A model generated the notes under the pieces. The model saw nothing but the letters and a program-made list of their open reading frames with translations. It did not search any database and was not told the origin of the DNA. A stretch of 64,000 nucleotides of DNA from Alkalibacter rhizosphaerae (GTDB lineage: Bacteria; Bacillota; Clostridia; Eubacteriales; Alkalibacteraceae). Shown here in pieces: positions 43,178 through 52,219 of the stretch (its first letter is position 1; every line of letters begins with the position of its first letter). A program made the translations under genes and the position numbers. Location of the stretch: positions 930,001 to 994,000 of the forward strand of contig NZ_CP071444.1 of NCBI RefSeq assembly GCF_017352215.1, in the 5' to 3' direction.

Positions 43178-44218
43178 TTAGTCCATCATCTCTACGGCCA
43201 TCTCGATATACTTGGGATTGACGTAAGTATTGAATGCTTCCTGATCCGGCGCCTGATCTATGGATTCCTGTTCCTCCAGGAAATCTGCCGTATCCTTCAT
43301 GATGACGGCAAAGTGTCCCGGGTTCCCGGTGGTTCCGAAATAGTCTTCTCCCAGCAGTTCCTGGGGTGTCTTCCAAATGGATCCCTGCATTTGCATCAGG
43401 GCATCTTCTGGTGTGATCTCCAGTTCCTCCGCCACGATGCGGGCACCTTCCTGAGCATCTGCCCGGTAAATGTCACCGGCTTTGGCCAGATTCATCAGCA
43501 TTCCTGCCGTCAATTCCGGATACTTTTCCGTAAAGCCTTTTCGACCGACGACGACGTTGGCCGTAATGAAACCTTTCTCCGCCATGTCCTGACTGGTCAC
43601 CAGGGGAAACCCGGTTTGCAGCAGTACTCCAAGAGATGGCTGCCAGGTGTAGGCGGCCTTGATGTCTCCCCGCTCCCAGGCTGCAACGATCTCTGCCGTT
43701 TGCATGTCCAAAAGCTCCACATCGTTTTCAATGCCTGCCAATTTCAAGGTGTTGAGCAAAATATAATGGGCTGTGGATGCAAAGGGAGTCGCAATTCGCT
43801 CTCCTGCCAGATCTTCCACCTTTTCAATGCCGGAATCGTTCTTAACAGCCAAGGCTTCGATATCTCCCAGGATCTCATGGATCCAGATCATTTCTACATC
43901 CAAGTCTCTGGCCAGGGAAACGATGGCATTGGTATTTCCCATGCTGGCAAAATCAATACTTCCAGAAGCAAGGGCCTGGTTGGCCTCCACGCCGGAATCA
44001 AAGATGATGTACTTGCATTCGATTCCCATCTCTCCGAAGTGATCGTCCAGCAACCCTTCTGCTATGGCCAATGTCTGATCGTTGGGAACCCGCAAGACAC
44101 CGATGTTGATCACTTCCGGCAGTGCTTCATCGTCTCCGTCTCCAGAACAACCTACCATGGAAAATGCAAGCAAAAGCACCAGCAACAACACAAATCCCCG
44201 TTTCCATTGTTTTTTCAT
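43178..44218 (-). CDS. TauA-like ABC transporter substrate-binding lipoprotein
   Basis: A 346-residue receptor with a lipoprotein signal peptide (LLLAFSMVGC lipobox). The segments QALASGSIDFASMGNTNA and ERIATPFASTAHYILL are typical of taurine/sulfonate-binding proteins (the latter matches the TauA family motif with Ser-Thr-Ala-His-Tyr). It lies in an operon with a permease and ATPase in a sulfur-rich region; taurine or another sulfonate is the best guess for the ligand, but nitrate or a pyrimidine precursor cannot be excluded. Confidence 0.85.
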   Translation of the reverse strand: MKKQWKRGFVLLLVLLLAFSMVGCSGDGDDEALPEVINIGVLRVPNDQTLAIAEGLLDDHFGEMGIECKYIIFDSGVEANQALASGSIDFASMGNTNAIVSLARDLDVEMIWIHEILGDIEALAVKNDSGIEKVEDLAGERIATPFASTAHYILLNTLKLAGIENDVELLDMQTAEIVAAWERGDIKAAYTWQPSLGVLLQTGFPLVTSQDMAEKGFITANVVVGRKGFTEKYPELTAGMLMNLAKAGDIYRADAQEGARIVAEELEITPEDALMQMQGSIWKTPQELLGEDYFGTTGNPGHFAVIMKDTADFLEEQESIDQAPDQEAFNTYVNPKYIEMAVEMMD

Positions 44219-44241
44219 TTACTTTCCCTCTCCCTTTTTCA

Positions 44242-45018
44242 TTATATATAGCCTCTCCAGAAGACCAATTTTCTCTCAATATACTTCAAACCCGAATCGA
44301 TGAGGATCCCCGTTGCTCCCATAAAGAGGATGCCCACAAAAATCACATCGCTTTTCAAAAAGTTGGAAGCATCCAGCACCATCCATCCGATGCCGGAGGT
44401 TGCGGCCACCATTTCCGAAGCAACCAGGGTGGTGTAGGCAAATCCCATGGCGGTACGAACTCCGATGAGGATCTCCGGAAGACAGGCCGGCATGACGATC
44501 TTGAAAAAAATCTGTTTTTGACTGGCTCCAAGGGACCTTGCACTGAGCAAATAATCCTGTTTGATGTTGTTGACAGCAGAAACACATGCAATATAGATCG
44601 GTGCAAACCCTGCGAGGAACAGCAGCATGATCTTTGATTCATTGTCGATCCCCAACCATAAGACCAGCAAAGTATAATAGGCAAGTGGCGGCAAGGGTCG
44701 ATAAAATTCCACGACGGAATCGATGACTGCTCTAACCTTGCTGAAATATCCGCTGAGCAAGCCCAAAGGCACGCCGGTAAGGATGGCCAGACCCATGGCG
44801 GAAAACAGCCGCTGAAAGCTGGCCCCCAAATGGGACCAGATGCTGATTTTATTGTATCCATTCTGCAGGATGGATTGGAAGGTATCCCAAACTTTCATGG
44901 GAGAAGGAAACAAGGTGGAAGAAACCAGTTTGAAGCGGGTCACCAGATACCAGCTCAATAATATGACCGTCCAGGTGACAACCGTGATTATTTTCTCCGT
45001 TCGCGTTCTGTTTTTCAT
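44242..45018 (-). CDS. SsuC/TauC-type ABC transporter permease
   Basis: A 258-residue membrane protein. The first helix is at about residues 12-30; the family loop ARSLGASQKQIFFKIVMPA precedes CLPEILIGVRTAMGFAYTTL. The ATG at 45018 is chosen because AAAGGCGG lies at suitable distance; fifteen upstream in-frame codons have no ribosome site. First gene of the operon. Confidence 0.9.
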   Translation of the reverse strand: MKNRTRTEKIITVVTWTVILLSWYLVTRFKLVSSTLFPSPMKVWDTFQSILQNGYNKISIWSHLGASFQRLFSAMGLAILTGVPLGLLSGYFSKVRAVIDSVVEFYRPLPPLAYYTLLVLWLGIDNESKIMLLFLAGFAPIYIACVSAVNNIKQDYLLSARSLGASQKQIFFKIVMPACLPEILIGVRTAMGFAYTTLVASEMVAATSGIGWMVLDASNFLKSDVIFVGILFMGATGILIDSGLKYIERKLVFWRGYI

Positions 45019-45082
45019 CCCGTCCCGCCTTTCCATTCCAAGATCGATCTTAAATAATATCATAACATAAAATTTCTTATAA

Positions 45083-45117
45083 GAATAACCTTGTCTGGTA
45101 AAACGACAAGGCTATTC
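45083..45117 (-). terminator. Terminator of the CoA-disulfide reductase gene
   Basis: The stem GAATAGCCTTGTC/GACAAGGTTATTC (one mismatch, loop GTTTTACCA) lies 37 bases after the stop. The following T-tract is poor, so strength is uncertain. Confidence 0.6.
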
Positions 45118-45153
45118 CAAATGATTTGAAAAATCTTTCAGGTGCACATTTTT

Positions 45154-46887
45154 TTAGTTGAAGTTGTACTTGGTAACGATTTTTTCCCTGTCTGTCGTCT
45201 GATCATTGAAATATTCAAAGTAGCAAATTCCCAGGTACGAACCGGAAATGTTCTTTGCATTGGTGTAGCCGCTGTTGTTGAGGGCCATCAATGCATTGTA
45301 GCTTCTTTGGCTGCTTCGGCAATGGAGGTAGACAGGAACGTCTCTTGGGATCTCGTCCATTCTACCACGGATCTCGCTGAGAGGGATGTTGACGGCATTG
45401 ACCAAGTGGCCAGCTTCAAATTCTCTCTTCTCTCGCACGTCGACGATGAAAGCATTGCTCTCCACCAGGCCGCGAACTTCGTCCACTTTCACCTGCTCGA
45501 AGTCTCCGTTCAGCAGATTCAAGGCTACCAGGGCCGCATGATTGGTCACGTCTTTCGCCGTACCGAATGGAGGAGCGTAGCATAGTTCCATTTCTTTCAG
45601 ATCTTCCAGGGTTCCACCCAGCATGACCATGGTGGCGATGACATCGATGCGCTTGTCAACATTACCCTTGCCGATGGCTTGGGCTCCCAGGATCTTTCCA
45701 GTAGGTACTTCGTAAACCAGTTTGAAGTGCATGGGGTTTGCTCCAGGCATCAAACCGACTTTGTCGCCAGGAATGACATACACAAAGTCATATTTGAATC
45801 CGGCTTTTTCCGCTGCTTTTGCCGTCAATCCAGTGGATGCGCCATTCATGTTGAAGATCTTGACGCAGGAAGAACCGACGACGCCTGTGTTTCTATGAGG
45901 CTTTCCATACATGTGGTCTGCAGCTGCTCTTGCCTGTCGTTGTGCCGGTCCGGCCAAAGGCAATCTGGTTTTTTGGTGAGTAATCTTGTGGAAAGTTTCA
46001 ATGGCGTCTCCCACTGCGTAAATATCCTTGTCGTTGGTGAGGTAGTTGTGATCCACCAGGATCCCGCCTGTTTCTCCCAATTCCAATCCGGCATCTACTG
46101 CCAGAGTGACTTCCGGACGAACGCCGATGGCCATAACAACCGCTTGGGCTTTGACGGTTTTTCCGCTGTTCAGTTCAATGGATTCCGGTCCAATTTTTTT
46201 CAATCCGTCGTTGAGGATCAAGTTGACCCCGTGATCCATCATTTCCTTGTGGAAGATTTGAGCCATGTCATAGTCAAAAGGTGCCATGATTTGATCCATG
46301 GCTTCCACCAAGGTCACGTTGAATCCGGCTTCCTTCAAGTTTTCCGCAACTTCCACGCCGATGAAGCCCCCGCCGATAACAGCAACGTCATTGACTTCCG
46401 CCATGTCTACATCCATATTGCTCAAGGCTTTGACTTTGCTCTTGACAAATTTGTTCAATTTGTCGATGTCAACGACGTTACGTACGACGAAAACATTGGG
46501 TCCGTCGATGCCTTCGATGCTTTTCGGCAAGATGGGGTTTGCTCCCGGAGACAAGAACAGCTTGTCGTATTTCTCCGTGTATACTTTGCCTGTATCCAAT
46601 TCTTTTACATCAATCGTTTTTTCTTCCCGATTGATTTTGACGACTTCCGTCAACACTCTTGCTTCGATGTTGTATTGGTTTTTAAACACTACCGGATCCA
46701 TCAATACCAGATCTTCGCTGTTTGGCACTGCACCACTCAAGTGGTACGGCAAACAGCAGTTGGAAAAGCTGACATTGGGACCACGCTCAAACATGATCAC
46801 TTCTGCCGATTCATCGATTCTTCGTACTCTTGCTGCAACAGATGCGCCGCCGGCGACTCCGCCAACAATCAATACTCTTTTTCCCAT
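45154..46887 (-). CDS. CoA-disulfide reductase-like FAD enzyme with C-terminal rhodanese domain
   Basis: A 577-residue pyridine-nucleotide disulfide oxidoreductase. FAD-binding GxGxxG-like IVGGVAGGASVAARVRR is near residues 7-23, and the active-site Cys44 lies in SFSNCCLPYHLSG. The second nucleotide-binding fold is VAVIGGGFIGVEVAENLKEA. From about residue 470 there is a rhodanese domain with active Cys in LHCRSSQRSYNALM. It reduces CoA disulfide or CoA persulfide using NAD(P)H; fusion to a rhodanese suggests sulfane-sulfur handling. The usual Cys-Gly of the motif is Cys-Cys here. Confidence 0.9.
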   Translation of the reverse strand: MGKRVLIVGGVAGGASVAARVRRIDESAEVIMFERGPNVSFSNCCLPYHLSGAVPNSEDLVLMDPVVFKNQYNIEARVLTEVVKINREEKTIDVKELDTGKVYTEKYDKLFLSPGANPILPKSIEGIDGPNVFVVRNVVDIDKLNKFVKSKVKALSNMDVDMAEVNDVAVIGGGFIGVEVAENLKEAGFNVTLVEAMDQIMAPFDYDMAQIFHKEMMDHGVNLILNDGLKKIGPESIELNSGKTVKAQAVVMAIGVRPEVTLAVDAGLELGETGGILVDHNYLTNDKDIYAVGDAIETFHKITHQKTRLPLAGPAQRQARAAADHMYGKPHRNTGVVGSSCVKIFNMNGASTGLTAKAAEKAGFKYDFVYVIPGDKVGLMPGANPMHFKLVYEVPTGKILGAQAIGKGNVDKRIDVIATMVMLGGTLEDLKEMELCYAPPFGTAKDVTNHAALVALNLLNGDFEQVKVDEVRGLVESNAFIVDVREKREFEAGHLVNAVNIPLSEIRGRMDEIPRDVPVYLHCRSSQRSYNALMALNNSGYTNAKNISGSYLGICYFEYFNDQTTDREKIVTKYNFN

Positions 46888-47048
46888 GGAAACATCCTCC
46901 TCTAAATTATATTGTCATTCGTTTGTATATTAACGAACAGTATCACATTCAGTATAGTTCATTTTTAGTTGGATCTTTAATTGTAATTTCTTATGCTGCA
47001 TTAAACTTTGCTATAGTTTTATACAATACTAATCCATAAACAGGAAAA

Positions 47049-47083
47049 GGGGCATGGCCTGGGTCCTCCCAAAACCATGCCTC
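47049..47083 (-). terminator. Terminator of the tandem rhodanese gene
   Basis: The stem GGGGCATGG/CCATGCCTC (17-base loop with further pairing) is 15 bases after the stop, with TTTTCC following on the minus strand. Confidence 0.75.
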
Positions 47084-47097
47084 TGTAATGAGTGTTC

Positions 47098-48066
47098 TTA
47101 TTCGGTTACTACCGGGAATCCTTTGTTGGCCCAGCCAGAAGGTGCATTTGCTTCCATTCCCATACCGCCGTTCAAGGATACAGCGTCATATCCCAACAGT
47201 CTCAAGATTGCAGTTGCTTGTCCGGCAGTTTGTCCGGTGTAGCAGTATACAACGATTGTTTTGTCCATAGGAAGAGTATTGAAGCTTTCTTGCATTCCTT
47301 TTCCAAAAGGAATGTTTGTTGCTGTTTCAATGTGTCCTTTCGCAAAGTCTTCTGCTTTTCGGATGGACAGGAATACAACAGACTCGTCTTTTGCATCCAA
47401 TGCTGCTTTCGCATCGTCTTCAGAAATTTTGTAGTTTGCATAGGTGGTTCCGGCTACATCTGCCAAACCATTGTAATACTCATCCATTGCTGCCTGGATG
47501 TCCGGATCGATGGTGGTGTTTCCATCCAAAGTGGCTGCTTCTGTAACGGTAACATCCGCTACGCCTTCTACTTTGCTGATTCCAAGGTTCCAACCCAAGT
47601 TGACGGATTTTGCGTCAAATCCGGCTACGTTCAAGGTTGCAACAGCTTGTCCGGCAGTTTGTCCGGTATAGCAGTATACATAAACGGTTTTGCCCGAAGG
47701 GATCTTGGACAGGTTGGCTGCAATATCAGCTCCCCAAGGAACGTTGACGGCACCCTTGATGTGTCCTTCTCCGTATACATCCGGTTGTCGGATGTCCAAA
47801 ACGACCATGTCTTCGCCAGCTTTTACTTTTTCAACAAAAGCATCTTGGGCGATCTTGTAAACATCGTCCGGCATTTCTGCAAAATATGCCATTGCTGCGT
47901 CTTCTACCACATTGGTTTCTACTGCGCCGTTGTCACCATTGTCGCCATTGTCTCCAGCATCTCCGTTGTCTCCATTGTCTCCAGCATCTCCGTTGGATCC
48001 GCAAGCTGCGAACGTCACGATCATCATCAATGCAAGCAACAATACCAGTAGTCTTCTTTTTTTCAT
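47098..48066 (-). CDS. Tandem rhodanese lipoprotein
   Basis: A 322-residue exported sulfurtransferase. Signal peptide residues 1-20 with lipidated Cys21 (TFAACG); residues 24-46 are a flexible Gly-Asp-Asn repeat linker. Two rhodanese domains each carry the same active-site loop VYCYTGQTAGQA (Cys131 and Cys274) and the HIKGAVNVPWG / HIETATNIPFG strand motifs. Both domains keep their Cys, unlike many tandem rhodaneses in which the first is inactive. Membrane-anchored outside the cell, it may take sulfane sulfur such as thiosulfate or polysulfide. It is upstream of the CoA-disulfide reductase with a separate terminator. Confidence 0.92.
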   Translation of the reverse strand: MKKRRLLVLLLALMMIVTFAACGSNGDAGDNGDNGDAGDNGDNGDNGAVETNVVEDAAMAYFAEMPDDVYKIAQDAFVEKVKAGEDMVVLDIRQPDVYGEGHIKGAVNVPWGADIAANLSKIPSGKTVYVYCYTGQTAGQAVATLNVAGFDAKSVNLGWNLGISKVEGVADVTVTEAATLDGNTTIDPDIQAAMDEYYNGLADVAGTTYANYKISEDDAKAALDAKDESVVFLSIRKAEDFAKGHIETATNIPFGKGMQESFNTLPMDKTIVVYCYTGQTAGQATAILRLLGYDAVSLNGGMGMEANAPSGWANKGFPVVTE

Positions 48067-48252
48067 TCGGTGTTTCCCCCTTGTTTTATGTTATTTCTTT
48101 AACGACTTCATTATAACAAAGATTTCACAAGTCGTGTTCTAAGAAAAACTGATGCACTATTAGTATTATCAATACTGGCGTTTTTTCTGTATCTTTGCCT
48201 CCTCTTCCGTTAAAATGGTAGAGGGAACAAAAGACGAACAAGGAGATCGACC

Positions 48253-49806
48253 ATGAACAACTTTAAACATCATCTAAAGACCCATCCATGGATCTACATA
48301 TATCTGAGTCTCTATTTTCTGGCCAGCGCCTTCTTGCTGACCCGCTTTCCGACCATGCATTCCGATGAACCCTGGTTGGGGGCCCTGTCCCGATCCATGC
48401 TCATGCAAGGAGACTACGGCGTCACGGAACCTTTCTTCGATGTGTACAGCCGGAATCCCCATGCCATCCGCCTGCTTTTTCACGGCCTTCAATCCATGGT
48501 GATCCATTTTTTTGGTTTCGGACTCTATCCGCTTCGAATGATCTCCCTGGTTTTTGGCCTGGGTACCCTGGGAATGGCATACGCCATTGGTTTCAACATC
48601 CTTCAAAACCAAAAGAAAGCGCTTCTGATCACCCTAATCCTCTCGTTGGACATCTGGTTCATCTATGCCTCCCATTTTGCCAGACAGGAGATCATCCTGG
48701 TTTTCTTGCTGCTGACCGCTGTGGCCCTTCTGCTGAAAGACCCACCCCATCATACCTGGAGGCGGGATGTGCTCGTGGGTGTCATCCTGGGACTGGCCAT
48801 CGGCGTTCATCCCAACTGCTTCCTTCTGTCCCTGGTCCTGGGAAGCATGTACCTGTATTTTATTTATAAAAAAGAACTCCAATGGAAGAACCTGTGGATC
48901 CTCATGGGCGTCGTTGCCGTATTTGCCTTGATTTTTGTGGCGCTCAGCTTTTCCTTCGATCCCAACTACATCCAAAATTACCTCCAAAGCGGTAGAAAAT
49001 TTGGCGTCCATCGGTCCCTGTTGGAGAAATTCGGTGCTCTGGGTACTTTCTTTGCAGATCTTTGGCAGGGCAAGGGATTGACCTATTATATCCCCGACAT
49101 TCGGATCACCCTGACCCTCTTTATATTGACCATCCTCCTATCGTTGGGAACTATTTTAAAAAAAAGGCCCGGATCGAAACAAAAATACACCATTCTATTC
49201 TCTTTGGCTACGGCGGCGATCCTTTTGGGTCTGGTACTGATCGGACGGTTCAACCCCACCAGCGTGGTATTTCTGTTTCCCTTTCTCTATCTGCTTGCAG
49301 GGCTTATAGTTTTGGACCGTTTTGGATCCAAAGGAGTGCTTCTCTTGTTGATCCCCATCCTCGTCAACCTGTGGATCAATGCCCCGGATCCTTCCAGCAC
49401 CTATGCCCAATACGAAACCCAGGTAGCAGCATATGTGGATCCGGATGATAAAAGCCTGGCCAACTTGAACCTTGGTTTCTATTTCGAAGAAGGATCCCTC
49501 CTGGACTACCGAAACCTCCGATATTACCGGGAAGCCGGACTGACCCTGGAAGAGTATATCACTACCCGGGAGATTGAATACATCCTCTACTCCGATGAAC
49601 TGGATGCCATCAACGACAAAAAACCCGCATACAACACCGTATACGGGAATCCTGATTTTTATTATGATGAACTGAAGATTTTCTTGCAGGACCACTGCCA
49701 GCTGGTGGGAAGCTTCGAAAATCCCACTTACGGCACCCACATCGCCAACTGGATGGACCAGCGGCCCTGGCAAATCTCCGTATTCAAAGTGACAACCACT
49801 CCGTGA
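48253..49806 (+). CDS. GT39-type membrane glycosyltransferase (PMT/ArnT-like)
   Basis: A 517-residue integral membrane enzyme with about ten helices and the catalytic Asp-Glu near the first loop (FPTMHSDEPWLGALSRSM, Asp about residue 38). It transfers a sugar from a lipid-linked donor to a protein, lipid or glycan. A CAAGGAG ribosome site precedes the ATG. It is convergent with the ABC operon, overlapping its end by 23 bases. The acceptor is unknown; the downstream GT2 and DegT genes on the opposite strand suggest a glycan pathway nearby. Confidence 0.82.
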   Translation: MNNFKHHLKTHPWIYIYLSLYFLASAFLLTRFPTMHSDEPWLGALSRSMLMQGDYGVTEPFFDVYSRNPHAIRLLFHGLQSMVIHFFGFGLYPLRMISLVFGLGTLGMAYAIGFNILQNQKKALLITLILSLDIWFIYASHFARQEIILVFLLLTAVALLLKDPPHHTWRRDVLVGVILGLAIGVHPNCFLLSLVLGSMYLYFIYKKELQWKNLWILMGVVAVFALIFVALSFSFDPNYIQNYLQSGRKFGVHRSLLEKFGALGTFFADLWQGKGLTYYIPDIRITLTLFILTILLSLGTILKKRPGSKQKYTILFSLATAAILLGLVLIGRFNPTSVVFLFPFLYLLAGLIVLDRFGSKGVLLLLIPILVNLWINAPDPSSTYAQYETQVAAYVDPDDKSLANLNLGFYFEEGSLLDYRNLRYYREAGLTLEEYITTREIEYILYSDELDAINDKKPAYNTVYGNPDFYYDELKIFLQDHCQLVGSFENPTYGTHIANWMDQRPWQISVFKVTTTP

Positions 49807-50494
49807 TTTGGGCGACGGCTTCTTCCGTCGGCCCTTTTTTTTCGTTCTGATAGATCTTTGTGATCTTTCCCCGGTTCATCACCAGGATCCGATCGGAAAG
49901 GATCAGGGCCTCCCTTACATCATGGGTGACAAAGAGAACGGTGGTCCCGGTCTGCTCCCACACCTGCAAAAAAGACTGTTGAAGGGACTGCTTGGTCTGT
50001 GCATCCAGACTGCCGAAAGGCTCGTCCATGAGCAGCATCCGGGGGGAGGTCACCAAGGCCCTGGCGATGGCGCCCCGCTGTTTCATTCCACCGGACAAGG
50101 CTCCCGGATAGTGGTTTTCATACCCCTCCAGCTTCATCATGGCGATGTAATGCCCCGCCAGTTTGTTTCTTTGCAGAGGATCCTTCACCGATCCTTCCAG
50201 GGGAAAGGACACGTTTTGTTCCAAAGTTCGCCATGGAAAGAGTTGATCGAATTCCTGAAAAACCATGACCGCCTCTTTGAAGGGCTTCTCTACGGATCTC
50301 CCGTCGAATTCCAGCAGGCCTCCATCCCGAGGGATGAATCCCCCCACCAGGTTCAAAAGGGTGGTTTTTCCGCATCCGGAAGGTCCCACGATGCAGACGA
50401 ATTCCCCCGCATCCACCTCCAGATCCACATGATCCACCACGACCATCCCGTCGTAGGATTTGGTCAAACCTTCGATTTTCAACAAAGGGCTCAT
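49784..50494 (-). CDS. Nitrate/sulfonate-type ABC transporter ATP-binding protein
   Basis: A 236-residue ATPase: Walker A GPSGCGKTTLLNLVGGFI, signature LSGGMKQRGAIARALVTS, Walker B LLMDEPFGSLDAQTK, His switch FVTHDVREALILSDRI. The start at 50494 overlaps the permease stop (ATGA). Last gene of a six-gene coupled operon that begins with a DegT aminotransferase. Its final codons overlap the end of the GT39 gene. Confidence 0.93.
   Translation of the reverse strand: MSPLLKIEGLTKSYDGMVVVDHVDLEVDAGEFVCIVGPSGCGKTTLLNLVGGFIPRDGGLLEFDGRSVEKPFKEAVMVFQEFDQLFPWRTLEQNVSFPLEGSVKDPLQRNKLAGHYIAMMKLEGYENHYPGALSGGMKQRGAIARALVTSPRMLLMDEPFGSLDAQTKQSLQQSFLQVWEQTGTTVLFVTHDVREALILSDRILVMNRGKITKIYQNEKKGPTEEAVAQITEWLSL
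49810..49842 (+). terminator. GT39 terminator placed inside the opposing ATPase gene
   Basis: GGGCGACGG-CTTCTT-CCGTCGGCCC, then T8, read on the plus strand starting four bases after the GT39 stop. It is made of coding sequence for the ATPase C-terminus on the other strand. Confidence 0.75.
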
Positions 50495-51267
50495 TGGGAC
50501 ATCCCCCATTTCTTCACCGTTCTATTTTCCACCTGGGAGAAAAAGACGTCTTCCACCAGCATGCCGATAAGAATGATGACCACCAATCCGGCAAAAAGGC
50601 CCGGGGTGTCCATAAAGACCCGCTTGTTGAAGATGTACCAGCCGATGCCCCCTTTTCCTCCCGTGGCGCCGAAGATCATCTCCGCACTGATGGCGGCCCG
50701 CCAGGCTCTGGCCCATCCGATCTTCAGACCCGACAATCCAAAAGGCAGGGATGCCGGGATATAGATCCTCCTCATCCGCTTGCCCAGAGAATACTCATAA
50801 TTCTTCCCGATCTTCTGGTAGATCAACGGCACGGATTTGAATCCGGACTTCAAGTTCAACAGCAAGGGCCATACCACAGAATGAACGATGATGATGATGA
50901 CCGCTTTGCTTCCCGTACCGAACCACAAAATGACCAAAGGCAGCAAGGCAATGCCCGGCAAGGGGTGAAAAATGGAAACCAGGGTGTCCGACAGGGCATC
51001 CATGGATCCGTTGATGATGGACAGGGTGGAAAGGGCCAATGCCAGCACCAGGGCAAGAAACAAACCCCACAGGATCATTCCCAGAGAAAATGCTGTCTGC
51101 TGTACAATATCTCCGGAGATGATGGATTCAGCCAGAGCTTTTCCGATATCCACCAGGCTGGGAAAGGCCAGGGGGGAAGCACCGCCAAATCGGGCAAAAA
51201 TCTCCCAAGCCACCAGCAGCAGCAGACCCCACATCCATTTTTTCACCAAGGGCTTCTTATTCTTCAT
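50491..51267 (-). CDS. Nitrate/sulfonate-type ABC transporter permease
   Basis: A 258-residue membrane subunit with about six helices and the coupling loop KIGKNYEYSLGKRMRRIYIP followed by ASLPFGLSGLKIGWARAWRA. It overlaps the receptor gene by 11 bases and the ATPase by four. Function: import channel for the ligand of the adjacent receptor. Confidence 0.91.
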   Translation of the reverse strand: MKNKKPLVKKWMWGLLLLVAWEIFARFGGASPLAFPSLVDIGKALAESIISGDIVQQTAFSLGMILWGLFLALVLALALSTLSIINGSMDALSDTLVSIFHPLPGIALLPLVILWFGTGSKAVIIIIVHSVVWPLLLNLKSGFKSVPLIYQKIGKNYEYSLGKRMRRIYIPASLPFGLSGLKIGWARAWRAAISAEMIFGATGGKGGIGWYIFNKRVFMDTPGLFAGLVVIILIGMLVEDVFFSQVENRTVKKWGMSQ

Positions 51268-52219
51268 ACAGGGTCCCTTCCCATAAGATCTCCTCTACGG
51301 ATCCGTACATTTTTTCGATGTATTCCGATTCCAGCATGAAATCCCCAAAGCGCTTCATCCCTTTTGCCGTAGTAGAAAACTCCGCTTCCGGATCCGTTAG
51401 ATATCCATAAATGGTATCTTCGTCCATGTCGTAGTACTTGGTCAACAAGGCCGCCGCTTCTCTGGGTTTTTCATTGATGTAGTCCACAGACTTCTGGATC
51501 CCCTTGACAAAGGCCTGATAGGCCTCCGGGTCCTCTTCGTGAAAATCAGCAGTGGTGGCCCCGATGATGAAGCTGAACTCCTGGCCGAAGGCTTCTTTCC
51601 CGTCCAGGATCAAATGAAATCCTTCCTGATCCAGTTCCTGTTCCAAATAGGGAGTGGAGGTGAAATGGGCACTGACTTCACTGCCGGAAAAGAGGGCTTG
51701 TACCCCATCGGGATGAGAGAGGGTCACCAAACGATCGTCAAAACGCTTGGGATCGCCAAATTCCCGCTTGCTGGCCATGGACAACAAAATATGCTGGACA
51801 CTACCCGGTTGTGGCAGGGCGATCCGATGTTCCGACCCGATCCCTTCCAGGGAAGGGATCTCCTCTTTGGCCACCAGGCCAACAGGGACATAAGACAAAC
51901 CCGTTGCGATCTTCCAGTCCATCCCCTTGTCCCATCCGATCAAAAATGGAGGGATGGCCATGAATCCCACATCCAGTTCCCCGGCGATCATGGCTTCTCG
52001 GATGGCCGCCGTATTGGCCAGCTGTTCCCAAACCACCGTGGCGCCCTCCAGCTCTTCTTCGATGTACTTCATTTCCTTCATGACCTGCACCGGTGCATAA
52101 GCGATGCCGTATTGTTCCGCGATCCGAATGGTTTTTTCTCCATCGGTTTCAGAACTGCAGCCTTGCATCAAGAACATGAAAATCAATAATACCAATAAGA
52201 TCCTGTTTCTTTTATTCAT
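51257..52219 (-). CDS. Nitrate/sulfonate-type ABC transporter substrate-binding lipoprotein
   Basis: A 320-residue receptor with a lipobox (FLMQGC, Cys about residue 21). Core segments: RIAEQYGIAYAPVQVMKEMK, IREAMIAGELDVGFMAIPPF and PGSVQHILLSMA are typical of the NMT1/SsuA fold. It is clearly different from the TauA-like receptor at 43178. Start ATG overlaps the stop of the intact ATP-grasp frame in an ATGA, which ties this transporter to the glycan-type genes upstream. Ligand unknown. Confidence 0.88.
   Translation of the reverse strand: MNKRNRILLVLLIFMFLMQGCSSETDGEKTIRIAEQYGIAYAPVQVMKEMKYIEEELEGATVVWEQLANTAAIREAMIAGELDVGFMAIPPFLIGWDKGMDWKIATGLSYVPVGLVAKEEIPSLEGIGSEHRIALPQPGSVQHILLSMASKREFGDPKRFDDRLVTLSHPDGVQALFSGSEVSAHFTSTPYLEQELDQEGFHLILDGKEAFGQEFSFIIGATTADFHEEDPEAYQAFVKGIQKSVDYINEKPREAAALLTKYYDMDEDTIYGYLTDPEAEFSTTAKGMKRFGDFMLESEYIEKMYGSVEEILWEGTLYEE

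Noticed and set aside
45679-46905. 408-codon plus-strand ORF opposite the CoA-disulfide reductase
   Set aside because: Antisense shadow of a well-supported FAD enzyme; no motif in the translation.
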